Assembly (NCBI GenBank): GCA_030695415.1
Contig: JAUYQZ010000003.1
Span: 1-64,000 of the forward strand
Direction of reading: 5' to 3'
Origin: Hylemonella sp.
Lineage (GTDB): Bacteria > Pseudomonadota > Gammaproteobacteria > Burkholderiales > Burkholderiaceae_C
Length of the DNA: 64,000 nt
Made by a program: the position numbers and the translations under genes. This document shows positions 29,491-41,557 of this stretch, one piece after another. Under the pieces are notes generated by a model, which was given only the letters and a program-made list of their open reading frames with translations, searched no databases and had not been told where the DNA came from. The stretch's first letter is position 1; each line of letters starts with the position of its first letter.

Positions 29491-29991
29491 TCAGCTGGAG
29501 GCCGTGGACAGCATGCCCATCTCGGCGTTGCTCATCATGGCTTCCATGTTCATGACGATCAGCATGCGGCCATCCACATTGGCCAAGCCTGTAATGAAAC
29601 GGGTGGCGAGCGTTGTTTCAAACTGGGGAGCCGGCTTGATCGCATCCGCCGCCAGCGTGACCACATCAGACACCGAGTCCACCACGGCCCCGATCACGGT
29701 ACCACGCACATTCAGGATGATGACCACGGTGAAGTCGTTGTACTCGACTTTGTCCAGGTTGAGTTTCATGCGCAGATCAACGATCGGCACGATCACACCA
29801 CGCAGATTCACCACGCCCTTGATGAAGGCCGGGGCATTGACCATGCGCGTGGGCTCTTCGTAGGAGCGGATTTCCTGCACGCGCAGGATGTCGATGGCGT
29901 ACTCCTCCTGGCCTAGGCGCAGGGTAAGGTATTGGCCAGTTGCTGCAGCGACGGCAGCGCCGCTGGAACGGTTTTCGCTAGTGGTCTGCAT
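29491..29991 (-). CDS. cheW: CheW-type chemotaxis coupling protein (orphan)
   Basis: Product of 166 aa with a single CheW SH3-like domain (residues ~18-155): QYLTLRLGQEEYAIDILRVQ, INAPAFIKGVVNLRGVIVPI-type region (VNAPAFIKGVVNLRG) and ITGLANVDGRMLIVMNMEAM. It couples chemoreceptors to the CheA kinase. No other chemotaxis gene is in the window, so it is an orphan here. Short Ala/Ser-rich tails flank the domain. Confidence 0.9.
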   Translation of the reverse strand: MQTTSENRSSGAAVAAATGQYLTLRLGQEEYAIDILRVQEIRSYEEPTRMVNAPAFIKGVVNLRGVIVPIVDLRMKLNLDKVEYNDFTVVIILNVRGTVIGAVVDSVSDVVTLAADAIKPAPQFETTLATRFITGLANVDGRMLIVMNMEAMMSNAEMGMLSTASS

Positions 29992-30112
29992 GATCTTTGT
30001 TCCTTCCGGGCGGGGTTTGCCGGGTTGACCTACCTCTCATAATACACGCGGGGACTCCAGCGATGCCGCTCAAGATGAGCGGGAAAAGCCCTGCAACTCT
30101 TGCGCGCTCGCC

Positions 30113-30150
30113 ACAAGAAAACGCCGGCAGGCCGATAGGCCTGCCGGCGT
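30113..30150 (-). terminator. Intrinsic terminator after ppa
   Basis: A 12-bp perfect stem (30121-30132 with 30139-30150; loop 30133-30138). On the minus strand it is followed by TTTCTTGT. It lies 18 bases beyond the ppa stop. Confidence 0.82.
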
Positions 30151-30168
30151 TGCTGACCGCAAAGACCT

Positions 30169-30708
30169 TCAGTCTTTGGATTTCTTTTTGTAGCTGGCAA
30201 TGCCGTCCATGATCTCCTTCTTGGCCGACTCCGGACCCTCCCAGCCTTGCACCTTGACCCACTTGCCCTTCTCGAGATCCTTGTAATGCTCGAAGAAATG
30301 CTCAATGGTCTTGAGGCGCATGGGATTCAGGTCCTCGGGTTTCTGCCACTGCGTGTAGAGCGAGAGAATCTTGTCGATAGGCACGGCGAGCACCTTGCCG
30401 TCCTCGCCGGCCTCGTCCGTCATCTTGAGAATGCCGATCGGACGGCAGGGAACGACCACACCAGGAATCAGGGGCACCGGGGTGATCACCAGCACATCCA
30501 CCGGATCGCCGTCACCCGAAATGGTCTTGGGCACATAGCCGTAATTGGTCGGGTAATGCATCGCCGTGCTCATGAACCGATCTACAAAGATGGCGCCGGT
30601 TTCCTTGTCCACCTCGTATTTGATGGGGTCGGCGTTCATCGGGATCTCGATGATCACGTTGAAAGCCTCGGGGGCGTTTTTGCCAGGGGTGACGTTGTCA
30701 AGGGACAT
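30169..30708 (-). CDS. ppa: Soluble inorganic pyrophosphatase (family I)
   Basis: Product of 179 aa, cytoplasmic Mg-dependent PPi hydrolase. The signature DGDPVDV (residues 66-72) and further active-site blocks ([40 protein letters not shown]) are complete. It is divergent from the proton-pumping pyrophosphatase gene, with a ~220-base shared regulatory region, and is closed by its own terminator. Confidence 0.95.
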   Translation of the reverse strand: MSLDNVTPGKNAPEAFNVIIEIPMNADPIKYEVDKETGAIFVDRFMSTAMHYPTNYGYVPKTISGDGDPVDVLVITPVPLIPGVVVPCRPIGILKMTDEAGEDGKVLAVPIDKILSLYTQWQKPEDLNPMRLKTIEHFFEHYKDLEKGKWVKVQGWEGPESAKKEIMDGIASYKKKSKD

Positions 30709-30931
30709 ATTTGCTTCTTGCTAAGTTGATACAGAAAGTGATCGGGATTAACCCTGATTTTACTTGCTCCGCCCTGACGCCTTCCTGAAACGGGCTGTTT
30801 TCACGTTACAGTCCGCCCGTTGGCCAATCGTCCTGTCAGTCCTCCGGGTTGTCGCGGCGAGGAAGCAACGCATCGGTGGCCCCGCCCCCTGCGTTGCCAC
30901 CCCTACGCGATACAACACACAGGAGATAGAT

Positions 30932-32998
<2,067 letters not shown>

Positions 32999-33338
32999 AC
33001 CGCCTCACGCGTCCTGCAAGCCCGCCACCCGGCGGGCTTCTTTTTTGCCTTTCCGCGGATCCCTGAGAAGCAGCCGAGTTGGCCGGGCGCCGAGTTGCGG
33101 CGAGCCACAAGCGGTGCCGATTCCGCAATACGAATCGCCAATGACGTGATCATTGCAATAGCGGAAGCGAACTCATTTCAAAACGGTCTGCACCTCCTCG
33201 GTGCGCGGTGCGACTTGGCAGGCGCCGAGCCCATTTCCCCGCGAAACCAACCGAAGTCTCTATAATGAATTTGTCATTGGTTGAAGCCCGGGCAACACGG
33301 GTAAGGTTGGTTCGACCCCTGTCATTCGGAGTGCCCCC
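32999..33338. other. Intergenic stretch with hppA terminator and a promoter-like region
   Basis: After the terminator (33018-33046), about 290 bases carry no recognised gene. A consensus -10 hexamer TATAAT occurs at 33261-33266 without a good -35 at the usual distance; it could drive the small protein gene starting at 33339. A CCCGGGCAACACGGG hairpin lies in the putative leader. Confidence 0.4.
33018..33046 (+). terminator. Intrinsic terminator after hppA
   Basis: AAGCCCGCC (33018-33026), loop ACCC, GGCGGGCTT (33031-33039), then CTTTTTT. It starts 20 bases after the hppA stop. Confidence 0.9.
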
Positions 33339-33854
33339 ATGTTTGAACTATTTCGTTCGGCGCGCAACACGGCGTCTCACAGCCCATCGGCTGAGAGCCC
33401 GTCGACACTGGGCGCTTCCAGTCAATCCCAAAACCCGATCAACTACCGGGACTTGGTGCGCATGGTCCTGCGCGATACCCTGCGCCTCAACGGCATCCCG
33501 ATCGACTGGATTGGCTGCGAAGTTATTGCGCGACCCCACACCGGCCAGGTCCCCACTTTCCAGATCAACCTGATCGTCTACACCTGGCATGAGGGTTTGC
33601 TGCGTTACGCCCCCCTTCTCAAGCAGCAGATTCTTCAGGGTCTGCAGCACTTTGACCCGACCAACAATCACGGCTCGCACGTGATGGCCTGGGTGTTCTC
33701 GCCAACCTGCGGCTTTCCCCATACCCGCATGCCGGGGCCGGCCTACTGGCGCGTTTCGGCCGAACTGGGGAAATTCGATCTGCCGCCTTCGAGCAACGAT
33801 CAAAGGCGCGACGACCAGGACCACATCCCCACGGTGCCCACGCCACTGCGCTGA
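33339..33854 (+). CDS. Conserved-looking hypothetical protein of 171 aa
   Basis: Family not recognised. The N-terminus (MFELFRSARNTASHSPSAES) and C-terminus (SSNDQRRDDQDHIPTV) are disordered and polar. The middle (residues ~38-150) is globular, with an alpha/beta pattern (YRDLVRMVLRDTLRLNGIPI, FQINLIVYTWHEGLLRYAPL), and Cys/Trp/Pro-rich near VFSPTCGFPHTRMPGPAYW. There are no signal peptide or membrane helices. Codon use is normal for the region. It precedes the response regulator gene by about 106 bases, so it might belong to that signalling locus. Confidence 0.65.
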   Translation: MFELFRSARNTASHSPSAESPSTLGASSQSQNPINYRDLVRMVLRDTLRLNGIPIDWIGCEVIARPHTGQVPTFQINLIVYTWHEGLLRYAPLLKQQILQGLQHFDPTNNHGSHVMAWVFSPTCGFPHTRMPGPAYWRVSAELGKFDLPPSSNDQRRDDQDHIPTVPTPLR

Positions 33855-33960
33855 CGCTCCTTGATTTCCAAGGGCGCCGGAACCAGGCCGCACCCCATAG
33901 TCCCTTGGTGCGGGCCTTGCTCTACCGTGCCATCCATTGCGCACATCGTCGGGAAAGACA

Positions 33961-34620
33961 TTGAAGATACTGGTCGTTGATGATCACGCCCTGGTCCGGG
34001 AAGGTCTGCGCCAGGTGCTGCGCGGGCTGGAAGACGACGTGGAAGTTCGGGAGGCTGGGTCCTGCGCCCGCGCCTTCGAACTGGCCCAGCAGGAGCCTGA
34101 TCTTGATCTGGTCCTGCTGGACTACCACCTGCCCGACATGAACGGCCTGGAAGCACTGGACGTCTTTGCCCGCCAGCACCCTGCTCTGCCCATCATTGTG
34201 CTGTCCGGCTCGGTGAATCCGCGCATCATGCAACAGGTCATGCTCAAGGGCGCGGCCGCTTTTCTGACCAAGTCCGGCATGAGCGATGAACTGCTTTCGG
34301 TGACCCGCCTGGTGCTCGCGGGGGGGGTGCATATGCCGGTCCTCCCCTGGGTCATGGGCGACGAAGTCACGCCCGCCGAACTGCCTTCCCCGCTGCTCAC
34401 ACCACGCCAGGAGGAGGTGCTGCAGTTGCTACTCGACGGTTACAGCAACAAGGAGATCGGGCGCATGCTCTATCTCTCCGAGGAAACGGTCAAGAACCAC
34501 GTCAGCAATATCCTGCGCGGCTTTGGCGTCACCACCCGCACCCAGGCGGTCTTGGCCGCCAAGCGCCACGGCTATGCCGGTGCGGGTCGCCTGCTGGCGA
34601 CCCCCGACGACAGATTCTGA
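33961..34620 (+). CDS. NarL/FixJ-type response regulator
   Basis: Product of 219 aa. The receiver domain (1-~120) has the acidic pair in ILVVDDH, phospho-acceptor Asp54 in LLDYHLPDMNG, and conserved Ser/Thr and Lys (IIVLSGS, FLTKSG). The C-terminal LuxR helix-turn-helix (~150-205) shows LTPRQEEVLQLLLDGYSNKE and EETVKNHVSNILRGFGV. TTG 33961 gives the canonical MKILVVDDH start with GGGAAAG upstream; TTG 33937 in frame is an alternative. It is convergent with the hybrid kinase gene, its probable partner. Confidence 0.88.
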   Translation: MKILVVDDHALVREGLRQVLRGLEDDVEVREAGSCARAFELAQQEPDLDLVLLDYHLPDMNGLEALDVFARQHPALPIIVLSGSVNPRIMQQVMLKGAAAFLTKSGMSDELLSVTRLVLAGGVHMPVLPWVMGDEVTPAELPSPLLTPRQEEVLQLLLDGYSNKEIGRMLYLSEETVKNHVSNILRGFGVTTRTQAVLAAKRHGYAGAGRLLATPDDRF

Positions 34621-34645
34621 ACGTGCCCTTCGAGGTCGGGCTCGC

Positions 34646-36580
34646 CTAAGCAACAGGCTCCGGCTGGGGCCGGGCCAGGCGGCGCATGAGGGCGCGCAGT
34701 TTGGCGGGCCGCACCGGCTTGTGCAGCAGGGGCAGGCCAGCATCGCGACAGGCCTGAATCAGCTCGGGATCGGTGTCTCCACTCATCAGACAGGCCGGCA
34801 AAGGGCGCCCCAGGCTCGCGCGCAGTTGTGTCAGAGTCTGCATGCCGCTCTCACCGGCTCTCAGCCGGAAGTCACTGAGGACCAGGTCGGGCACGAATCC
34901 ACCCTCGACCAGAGTCAGAGCACCCTGCAGGCCCTCGACCAGGCCCACCAGACACCCCCAGGAGTCGAGCAGACCGCGCAGTGCCTGGGCCGACTGGCGA
35001 TCATCCTCGATCACCATCACGCGCAGGCCCCGCACATCATCCACAGGCATGGGGTCAGCCGCCAGCAGCAGGGAATGCAGATCACCAGCCTGCGCCAGAG
35101 GCAGCTCGATGCGAAAGCGCGTGCCGCGCCCAGGTATGGAACACAGTTGCAGTGGATGCTCCAGCAAGCGCGCCGTACGATCCACGATATTGAGCCCCAG
35201 GCCCAAGCCCTTGTTGCGGTCGCGCTCGGGATTGCCGATCTGGTAGAACTCGCGGAAGATGTCCTGCTGGTACTCGGGTGCGATGCCCACGCCCGTGTCC
35301 CAGACCTCGATCCAGATGTGGCTGCCGCCGCGGCTGCGTCGGCAGCCCACCAGTACTCCACCGCCGCTGGTGTAGCGCAAGGCATTGCTGGTCAGGTTGA
35401 GCAGCATCCGATGCAACAGGGTCGGGTCGCTTTGCACCCATAGCTGGCTCGTGCGCAAACGCAGGCGCAAGCCTTTTTCAAAGGCGACCGGCTGCAGCGC
35501 GCCGCGCAACTGATCAAACAGCGGCGCCAGCGGCACCGGCTGCAATTGGACTCGCACCGCATCGGCATCGAGACGGGAGATGTCAAGCAGTGCGTCCAGC
35601 AGGTCCTGCATGGCGCGCACCGAGGCTTCGAGATTGCTGATCAGGTGGCGAGTTTCGCGGTCGTGCGGCAACTGGGCCAGCCGCGCGACGAACATGCCCA
35701 GCGCGTGGATGGGCTGGCGCAGGTCGTGGCTGGCGGCAGCCAGGAAGCGCGACTTGGCCCGGGTCGCGGTCTCCGCCTCCTCCTTCTTGCTGCGCAGCTC
35801 GGACGTCGCGAGGGTCACCCGCTGCTCCAGCTCGTCGCGGCCCTGCTGCAGATGCTCGGCCATCTGGTTCAGGCCCCGCTGCAGATCGCGTAGCGGATCA
35901 TCGGGATTCACCTGCCCCCGCAGCGACAGCTCACCCCGGCCGATGCGGTGGATCATGTCGGAGACGCGCAGGATGGGGTGGATCACGCCGCGCCCGATGC
36001 GCAAGGCCAGCACGACGCCGAAGAGCAGCCCCCCCAGTGTGACGGCCAGGCCGATGGCCACCATCTCGTTCCTGCGCGAGACCACGGCCACGCGCGAAAT
36101 CTCCATCACCACGTGTCCCAGCGCCGACGCGTCCATCCCGACTTCGGGAGAGCCACCTTCGAACAAGTCGTCCAGTCGCAGTTGCGCGGCACTGACCGGC
36201 TGCACCAGCAGTTCAAGACCCGTCGCAGCGTCGACCCAGCCTTGCTCCTGCAGGCCGAGCGCCGGCAAGGCCGTCAAGCCGGAGGACCCCGCCCGTGCCA
36301 GTGGCTGCCCCTGCGCGTTCAGGATCACCACCGAACGCACATCGGGCTCGCGCAGGGCGCCCGCGGCGATCGACTGAAGACTGCTGGTATTGGCGGAGAA
36401 CAGGCCATATTCACTGGCGGTGGCCAACTGGCGTGCCAGTGAACGGGCCCGCTGCTGGTGGGCTTCGTTGAGGTCTGCGTAGCGTCCGGCCAGGAACACG
36501 CTGGACAGCAACACGGCCACCAGGGTCACCGGCAGCAAGGCCGCCAGCAGCATGCGAGCGCGGATATCGAGAAACTTCAT
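34646..36580 (-). CDS. Hybrid sensor histidine kinase with C-terminal receiver
   Basis: Product of 644 aa in the inner membrane. TM1 ~10-32, periplasmic sensor region ~33-170, TM2 ~172-195, HAMP ~196-248, coiled coil, HisKA with His285 (AASHDLRQPIHALGMF), HATPase_c ~350-495 (N box LNLTSNALRYT, G1 DTGVGIAP, G2 GLGLGL), then a receiver ~518-635 with Asp570 (LVLSDFRLRAGESGM). The sensor segment has no named domain. It overlaps the upstream binding-protein gene by four bases, so the binding protein is the likely ligand-presenting partner. It probably signals to the facing NarL-type regulator. Confidence 0.9.
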   Translation of the reverse strand: MKFLDIRARMLLAALLPVTLVAVLLSSVFLAGRYADLNEAHQQRARSLARQLATASEYGLFSANTSSLQSIAAGALREPDVRSVVILNAQGQPLARAGSSGLTALPALGLQEQGWVDAATGLELLVQPVSAAQLRLDDLFEGGSPEVGMDASALGHVVMEISRVAVVSRRNEMVAIGLAVTLGGLLFGVVLALRIGRGVIHPILRVSDMIHRIGRGELSLRGQVNPDDPLRDLQRGLNQMAEHLQQGRDELEQRVTLATSELRSKKEEAETATRAKSRFLAAASHDLRQPIHALGMFVARLAQLPHDRETRHLISNLEASVRAMQDLLDALLDISRLDADAVRVQLQPVPLAPLFDQLRGALQPVAFEKGLRLRLRTSQLWVQSDPTLLHRMLLNLTSNALRYTSGGGVLVGCRRSRGGSHIWIEVWDTGVGIAPEYQQDIFREFYQIGNPERDRNKGLGLGLNIVDRTARLLEHPLQLCSIPGRGTRFRIELPLAQAGDLHSLLLAADPMPVDDVRGLRVMVIEDDRQSAQALRGLLDSWGCLVGLVEGLQGALTLVEGGFVPDLVLSDFRLRAGESGMQTLTQLRASLGRPLPACLMSGDTDPELIQACRDAGLPLLHKPVRPAKLRALMRRLARPQPEPVA

Positions 36581-37521
36581 GGGCCACGCTCCTGCCGGCG
36601 CAGACGCTCAGCCAGGTTGCCGGCATCCAGCTTCAAACCCAGTGACCGTGCCACGTGCTCATTGACGCTGACCTCGAACTGCAGGGGGTATTGCGGCACG
36701 CCCAGAGGCTGCCCCTGCAACACGCCCCGGGCGATCAGGCCAGCCTGCTGGCCGATCTGCGCCGGCGTCGAATAGACCGCCATCAGCGCGCCGGCTCTCG
36801 CATACGCGGGCGAGAAAGCCAGCATGGGCACCTGGGCGCGGAATGAGGTCAGCAGGATGTTCTGGATGCTGCTGCTGTTGTAGAGCTGCGGATCGGCCAG
36901 CGCAAGCAACAGATCGGATTCATCGAGGATCTTCTTCAAGCCGTTGAACACCGGTTCACCCGGCTTCACCGACACGCCGACCACCCGCAATCCACGTGCC
37001 TGGGCGGCCGATTCCAGCAAGCCTTCGCTGGCCTGCGAGTCCGGCCCCCACAGCACACCGACGCGACGGGCCTTCGGCAGGGCCAGCTGCACCAGATCGA
37101 GCTGGCGCCCCAGGGGCTGGTTCAGGTACAGGGCCGACAGCGACGCTCCGGCCCGCCGGCCGGCGTCACTCAGCACCCGCTCGAAAGCGGCACGCGGCAA
37201 AAGGGCGCACAACACAGGTGCAGGGGCCGGGGTGCGGCTTAGTTGACCACAGGCCTCGACCCCCAAGGCGATGTACAGACGCGGGGTGGATCCCGGGTAG
37301 GCCGGCAACTCGGAAACGGCCAGCTGCGTCACCTGCGGTCGCGCATCCACCGACAGCTTAGCCAGTTCGCTTGTGACGGCCTCGGCCGCCTCCAGATAGG
37401 CGGGGCTGCGCTCGCTGCTCACGATCAGCACAACGGGCCAATTGGCACGCGCGCCGCCCGTGAGAACCGTCAGGAGAAGGAGAAGCAGAAGCGGCAGGCC
37501 ATGCCGCAAAAGAGCGGACAT
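36577..37521 (-). CDS. Periplasmic ABC-type substrate-binding protein (PF04392-like), probable sensor partner
   Basis: Product of 314 aa with a signal peptide (MSALLRHGLPLLLLLLLTVL, cleavage after ~26). The two-lobe type-1 binding fold includes LPKARRVGVLWGPDSQASEG, FNGLKKILDESDLLLALADP and PMLAFSPAYARAGALMAVYS. No ABC permease or ATPase adjoins. It overlaps the histidine kinase gene by four bases and follows the TonB receptor by six bases, so a role in ligand sensing rather than transport is inferred. Confidence 0.8.
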   Translation of the reverse strand: MSALLRHGLPLLLLLLLTVLTGGARANWPVVLIVSSERSPAYLEAAEAVTSELAKLSVDARPQVTQLAVSELPAYPGSTPRLYIALGVEACGQLSRTPAPAPVLCALLPRAAFERVLSDAGRRAGASLSALYLNQPLGRQLDLVQLALPKARRVGVLWGPDSQASEGLLESAAQARGLRVVGVSVKPGEPVFNGLKKILDESDLLLALADPQLYNSSSIQNILLTSFRAQVPMLAFSPAYARAGALMAVYSTPAQIGQQAGLIARGVLQGQPLGVPQYPLQFEVSVNEHVARSLGLKLDAGNLAERLRRQERGP

Positions 37522-37526
37522 GGGCG

Positions 37527-39461
37527 TCAGTTCTCCAGTCGCAGCATCATGTAGGCCTGCTGCCGGACGTAGAAACTGGGGCCGAAGTCCTGATATTTCG
37601 GACCCAGGTTCTGCACCACCAGCGATATCTCGGCAGGCCAGCCACCAAAACGCGTCGTCCTGGCGATACGGATGTCGGTCCGCTCATAAGCAGGGGCGCG
37701 CTGATCCTTCACAACGAACTGGCTGGCATCCGCCTGGAAGTGCATCAAACTGAACTGGAAGCCGCGAGTCAGCCGCTGCATGAACATCATGCTCTGGGAA
37801 CCATAGCGGCCCACCAGATAGTCACCGTTATAGGCCTGCGAGCTGTCCACCACCGACTGCCCGTAGATCAGTTGGCCGTCCTGCCAGGGTCGCCACTTCA
37901 GCTGATACTCATAGCCGCGGATGTTGAAGTCCTCGTCGTTGACGTAGTCTTTGGCCCCGTCGGTGCCGATACCCGGTGTGGGGTAGTCCCGGGTCTTGAT
38001 GTAGTTGCGCACGGCTTCCTCAAACACGCGCACGTCCAGGTTCAGCCCCGAGCCGGGCAGCTCGGCCAGGTAACCCAGCTCCCGGGTCGTGACCTTCTCC
38101 GACACCACGTTGCCCCGGGAAACGTTGGTCACATCTGCCAGGTTCCCATTCAGGTAATAGCGCACGTTGGCGTATTTCTCGAAATTGCTCGGCGGCCGGA
38201 AGGCCGTGGTGAGCCCGTAGCGCAGGGTGTGGCCCTGGGCCACACGCCAGTTCAGCATGAGCCGCGGCGACAGATGGTCGCCGGCAATGGTGCTGCGTTC
38301 GAAGAGCGCGCCAGCGTTGAGCAGTAGATCCGAATGCAGCCGCCATTCGGCGTTGGCGAAGACCCGGGAGAAATCCGTCAAGAAGGCCGCATCCGTGTCG
38401 TACAGGGGGCGTGAGACTATGGTCTCGCGCCGCAGCTCACCGCCCCAGACCAGACGCAGGGCTCGGTTGGCGCGCAGGGTGTGCTGCGCCGACAGGTTCT
38501 GGTTGGTGGCGCGCCCGCCGAAGTCGATTACCACCGGCGGCGCCGAGACATAGGGGAAGCGATCCTGGATGACCTCTTCGGTATGCGACACCTGCATGGC
38601 CAGGTCTTCGTCCACGCCCAAGGCGCGGCGCCAGTCGAGTTGCACAAACGACGTGCCGATCTGACGTGTTCGGGCATTGTTGCCGCTATCGCCGGCAAAG
38701 CCGACGCCGGCATCTATGACACTTTGGCCGGTGCGAAACTCCACGAGATCGCGGCTTCCGACCCGGATGTCTGCCCGCAGGTTGACGCGCTGGACGCGGG
38801 CGCCACCGCTGGCGCCGCGCAAGCCGTCATCGGCTCTGCCGTCGGCGCTGAGCCGGTAGCGTGCCTGCTCATCGCCCCACCCCAGCCGTACCAGGCCGTC
38901 CTGGATACCGTTGTCGCCGCCGGCCACCTGGACCTGAGTGCCCAAGGTATCGACCGTGTCACGTGTGACGATATTGATGGTGCCCAGAAAGGCGCGTGCG
39001 CCATAAGCCGCCGAGTTGGAGCCACGGTGCACCTCGATGCGCTCAATGTCCTCCAGTGCCACGGTCTGCAGACCGGGTCCGGTGCTGCCCTGCAAATAGG
39101 TGCTGTAGACCGAGCGGCCATCGACCAGCACCTGCATGTGGTTGGAGTAATCGCTCTGGTTGGTGTGATAGCTGCCCTGGGGCGAGTTGCTCTCAAAAGA
39201 GTTGCTGACCCGGAAACCCGGCACGAAGCGCAGCAGATCGGCCACGTCGCGCGCGCCGCTCATGCGGATCATCTGGCGATCGATGATGGTCACCGCGCCC
39301 GGCGTTTCGTCCAAGCGCTGTGGCAGGCGCGACACCGACAGGACGACGGGCACGTCTTCCAGAAAGTCTTTTTCCGAGACAGCCGCTGCCGGCTGGGCCG
39401 CGGGGGTTCCGGCCAGTCCGCACAGGACGGCCAACCAGGTGAACTTGTAGGTCTGCTTCAT
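37527..39461 (-). CDS. TonB-dependent outer-membrane receptor
   Basis: Product of 644 aa with a signal peptide (1-~27), a TonB-box-like stretch [11 protein letters not shown] (~34-44), a plug domain ~50-165 ([56 protein letters not shown]) and a 22-strand barrel to the end. The last residue is Asn rather than the usual aromatic, though the preceding strand ([10 protein letters not shown]) is typical. The ligand is unknown; cobalamin-like or siderophore-type receptors share this plug pattern. It is first gene of a receptor-binding protein-kinase operon. Confidence 0.88.
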   Translation of the reverse strand: MKQTYKFTWLAVLCGLAGTPAAQPAAAVSEKDFLEDVPVVLSVSRLPQRLDETPGAVTIIDRQMIRMSGARDVADLLRFVPGFRVSNSFESNSPQGSYHTNQSDYSNHMQVLVDGRSVYSTYLQGSTGPGLQTVALEDIERIEVHRGSNSAAYGARAFLGTINIVTRDTVDTLGTQVQVAGGDNGIQDGLVRLGWGDEQARYRLSADGRADDGLRGASGGARVQRVNLRADIRVGSRDLVEFRTGQSVIDAGVGFAGDSGNNARTRQIGTSFVQLDWRRALGVDEDLAMQVSHTEEVIQDRFPYVSAPPVVIDFGGRATNQNLSAQHTLRANRALRLVWGGELRRETIVSRPLYDTDAAFLTDFSRVFANAEWRLHSDLLLNAGALFERSTIAGDHLSPRLMLNWRVAQGHTLRYGLTTAFRPPSNFEKYANVRYYLNGNLADVTNVSRGNVVSEKVTTRELGYLAELPGSGLNLDVRVFEEAVRNYIKTRDYPTPGIGTDGAKDYVNDEDFNIRGYEYQLKWRPWQDGQLIYGQSVVDSSQAYNGDYLVGRYGSQSMMFMQRLTRGFQFSLMHFQADASQFVVKDQRAPAYERTDIRIARTTRFGGWPAEISLVVQNLGPKYQDFGPSFYVRQQAYMMLRLEN

Positions 39462-39550
39462 GGTCGAGGTTTTCGGGGATCAGATTCTTTTATCCCTGCC
39501 CCGATTCTGCCTTGCCATCGGGGGTATCCCGGCTGGGTCACAATAAGGGA

Positions 39551-40702
39551 ATGTCCGAAAGAGTCATCCCTCTGGTCGACCAGCGCATCCCGACGCTGCG
39601 TGCTCCCGCGGCCGCCTTCGACCCGGCCACCCGCATCGCAGCCAACGGCCTGCTGGCCGATCAGCTGGGTCGCCCCCTGCGCGACCTGCGCATCAGCGTC
39701 ACCGATCGCTGCAATTTCCGCTGCAGTTATTGCATGCCCAAGGAGATCTTTGACAAGGACTATGCCTACCTGCCGCACAGTGCCCTGCTGAGCTTCGAGG
39801 AAATCACCCGCGTGGCCCGCCTCTTTGCGGCCCACGGCGTGCGCAAGATCCGCCTGACCGGGGGCGAGCCGCTCCTGCGCAAGAACATCGAGATCCTGAT
39901 CCAGCAGCTGGCGGCCTTGCGCACCGTGGACGGCGAGCCGCTGGACCTGACCCTGACCACCAACGGCTCCCTGCTGGCGCGCAAGGCGCAGGCCCTCAAG
40001 GCCGCCGGCCTGCAGCGCGTCACCGTCAGCCTGGACGGGCTCGATGACGCGGTGTTCCGCCGCATGAACGACGTCGACTTCCCCGTGGCCGATGTGCTCG
40101 AGGGCATCGAGGCGGCCAAGGCGGCGGGGCTGGGTCCGATCAAGATCAATATGGTGGTCAAGCGCGGCACCAACGAACACGAAATACTTCGCATGGCGCG
40201 CCATTTCCGTGGCTCCGGCATGGTGCTGCGCTTCATCGAATACATGGATGTGGGCGCCACCAACGGCTGGCGCATGGATGAGGTGCTGCCCTCGGCCGAG
40301 GTGGTCAAGCTGATCCACGCCGAGATGCCGCTGGTGCAACTCGGGCACAGCGCCCCTGGTGAGACCGCCGAACGCTGGGGCTATGCCGATGCCTTGGGCA
40401 AGCATGACCCGGCTGCTGGCGAGATCGGCGTCATCAGCAGCGTCACACATGCCTTCTGCGGCGACTGCAACCGCGCCCGCCTGTCTACCGAGGGCCGGCT
40501 CTACCTCTGCCTGTTCGCCACCCAGGGTCACGACCTTCGCACGCTCATCCGAGACGGTGCCAGCGACGCCGACATCGAGTCGGCCATCGGCCACATCTGG
40601 GCCGCGCGCGACGACCGCTACTCGGAACTGCGCGCTGCCCAGCCGCCCGACAGCGGTCACGGCCAGCAGCGCCGCGTCGAAATGAGCTACATCGGAGGTT
40701 GA
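39551..40702 (+). CDS. moaA: GTP 3',8-cyclase (molybdenum cofactor synthesis)
   Basis: Product of 383 aa, a radical-SAM enzyme making the first intermediate of molybdopterin from GTP. The SAM cluster motif is C54-x3-C58-x2-C61 (CNFRCSYC); the C-terminal second cluster region is [17 protein letters not shown] with a third Cys in LYLCLF. The N-terminus is ~35 residues longer than in E. coli, as is common in this group. ATG 39551 has AAGGGA upstream. It heads moaA-mobA-moeA. Confidence 0.94.
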   Translation: MSERVIPLVDQRIPTLRAPAAAFDPATRIAANGLLADQLGRPLRDLRISVTDRCNFRCSYCMPKEIFDKDYAYLPHSALLSFEEITRVARLFAAHGVRKIRLTGGEPLLRKNIEILIQQLAALRTVDGEPLDLTLTTNGSLLARKAQALKAAGLQRVTVSLDGLDDAVFRRMNDVDFPVADVLEGIEAAKAAGLGPIKINMVVKRGTNEHEILRMARHFRGSGMVLRFIEYMDVGATNGWRMDEVLPSAEVVKLIHAEMPLVQLGHSAPGETAERWGYADALGKHDPAAGEIGVISSVTHAFCGDCNRARLSTEGRLYLCLFATQGHDLRTLIRDGASDADIESAIGHIWAARDDRYSELRAAQPPDSGHGQQRRVEMSYIGG

Positions 40703-40733
40703 ATTTGGAACACCCCCAGGCTGCGCGCACTGC

Positions 40734-40844
40734 GTGTCGCCCCATGCCAGGTGCCTCCGCCAGAGGCGCAGGCTCTTCCGCCTGTCCGAGCCTGCGCAGG
40801 CAGGCTCGGAGCCGCAGGCCTCAGCCCCTTGCAGGGGGCGACAC
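40734..40844. repeat. Hairpin-rich REP-like element between moaA and mobA
   Basis: The outer inverted repeat GTGTCGCCCC (40734-40743) / GGGGCGACAC (40835-40844) encloses an inner one, CCGAGCCTG (40786-40794) / CAGGCTCGG (40801-40809). GC-rich sequence continues to about 40890 (ACCAGCGGCCCGGCGAAGCC). The style is that of dispersed intergenic palindromic repeats in Comamonadaceae. No second copy was noticed in this window. Confidence 0.6.
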
Positions 40845-40931
40845 CAGCGGCCCGGCGAAGCCGGTTCCGCGGTGTCCCGCGGATTGCTTCACCCCCGGCG
40901 CAAGGTCAGCACTGTCTACGGAAAACCTCAA

Positions 40932-41555
40932 ATGATCGACTCTTCTGAAATCACCGGCCTGATCCTGGCCGGCGGCCGCGGCAGCCGCATGGGCGGGGTG
41001 GACAAGGGCCTGCAGAACTACAACGGCATGCCCATGGCCCTGCAGACCCTGATGCGCCTGCAGATGCAGGTGGGCCACATCATGATCAATGCCAACCGCA
41101 ACCTGTCGGCCTACGGCTCCTTTGGCGCCGAGGTCTGGCCTGACGGGCTGGCCGATTACGCCGGCCCGCTGGCCGGCTTCCTCACCGGCCTGGAGCGCTG
41201 CGAGACGCCCTACCTGGTCACGGTGCCCTGTGATTCTCCCCGCTTCCCGCTGGACCTGGTGGCACGCCTGGCCGAGGCCATGGAGCGCGAGCAGGCCGAG
41301 ATCGCCATGGCGGCGGCGCCCGAGAAGGATGACAGCGGGCAGGTGACCGTGCGCACCCAGCCGGTGTTCTGCCTGCTGCGCATCGAGCTGCTGGAAAGCC
41401 TGGTGCAGTTCACCCAGGGCGGCGGCCGCAAGATCGACGCCTGGACAGCGCAGCACCAGACCGTGGTCGTGCCCTTCAATGCCCCGGGCGACGACCCGCT
41501 GGCCTTCGCCAACGCCAACACGCTGGACGAACTCAAACAGCTGGAAAAATCCTGA
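40932..41555 (+). CDS. mobA: Molybdenum cofactor guanylyltransferase
   Basis: Product of 207 aa that attaches GMP to molybdopterin. The nucleotidyltransferase signature [19 protein letters not shown] (residues 10-28) and the metal-binding VPCDSPRFP are visible. ATG 40932 is chosen; the open frame upstream runs through the repeat and is not conserved. It ends two bases before moeA. Confidence 0.92.
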   Translation: MIDSSEITGLILAGGRGSRMGGVDKGLQNYNGMPMALQTLMRLQMQVGHIMINANRNLSAYGSFGAEVWPDGLADYAGPLAGFLTGLERCETPYLVTVPCDSPRFPLDLVARLAEAMEREQAEIAMAAAPEKDDSGQVTVRTQPVFCLLRIELLESLVQFTQGGGRKIDAWTAQHQTVVVPFNAPGDDPLAFANANTLDELKQLEKS

Positions 41556-41557
41556 GC

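Noticed and set aside
33309..33319. GGTTCGACCCC resembling a tRNA T-arm, with a hairpin before it
   Set aside because: No acceptor, D or anticodon arms could be built around it, and it lies in the leader of a protein gene; probably chance.
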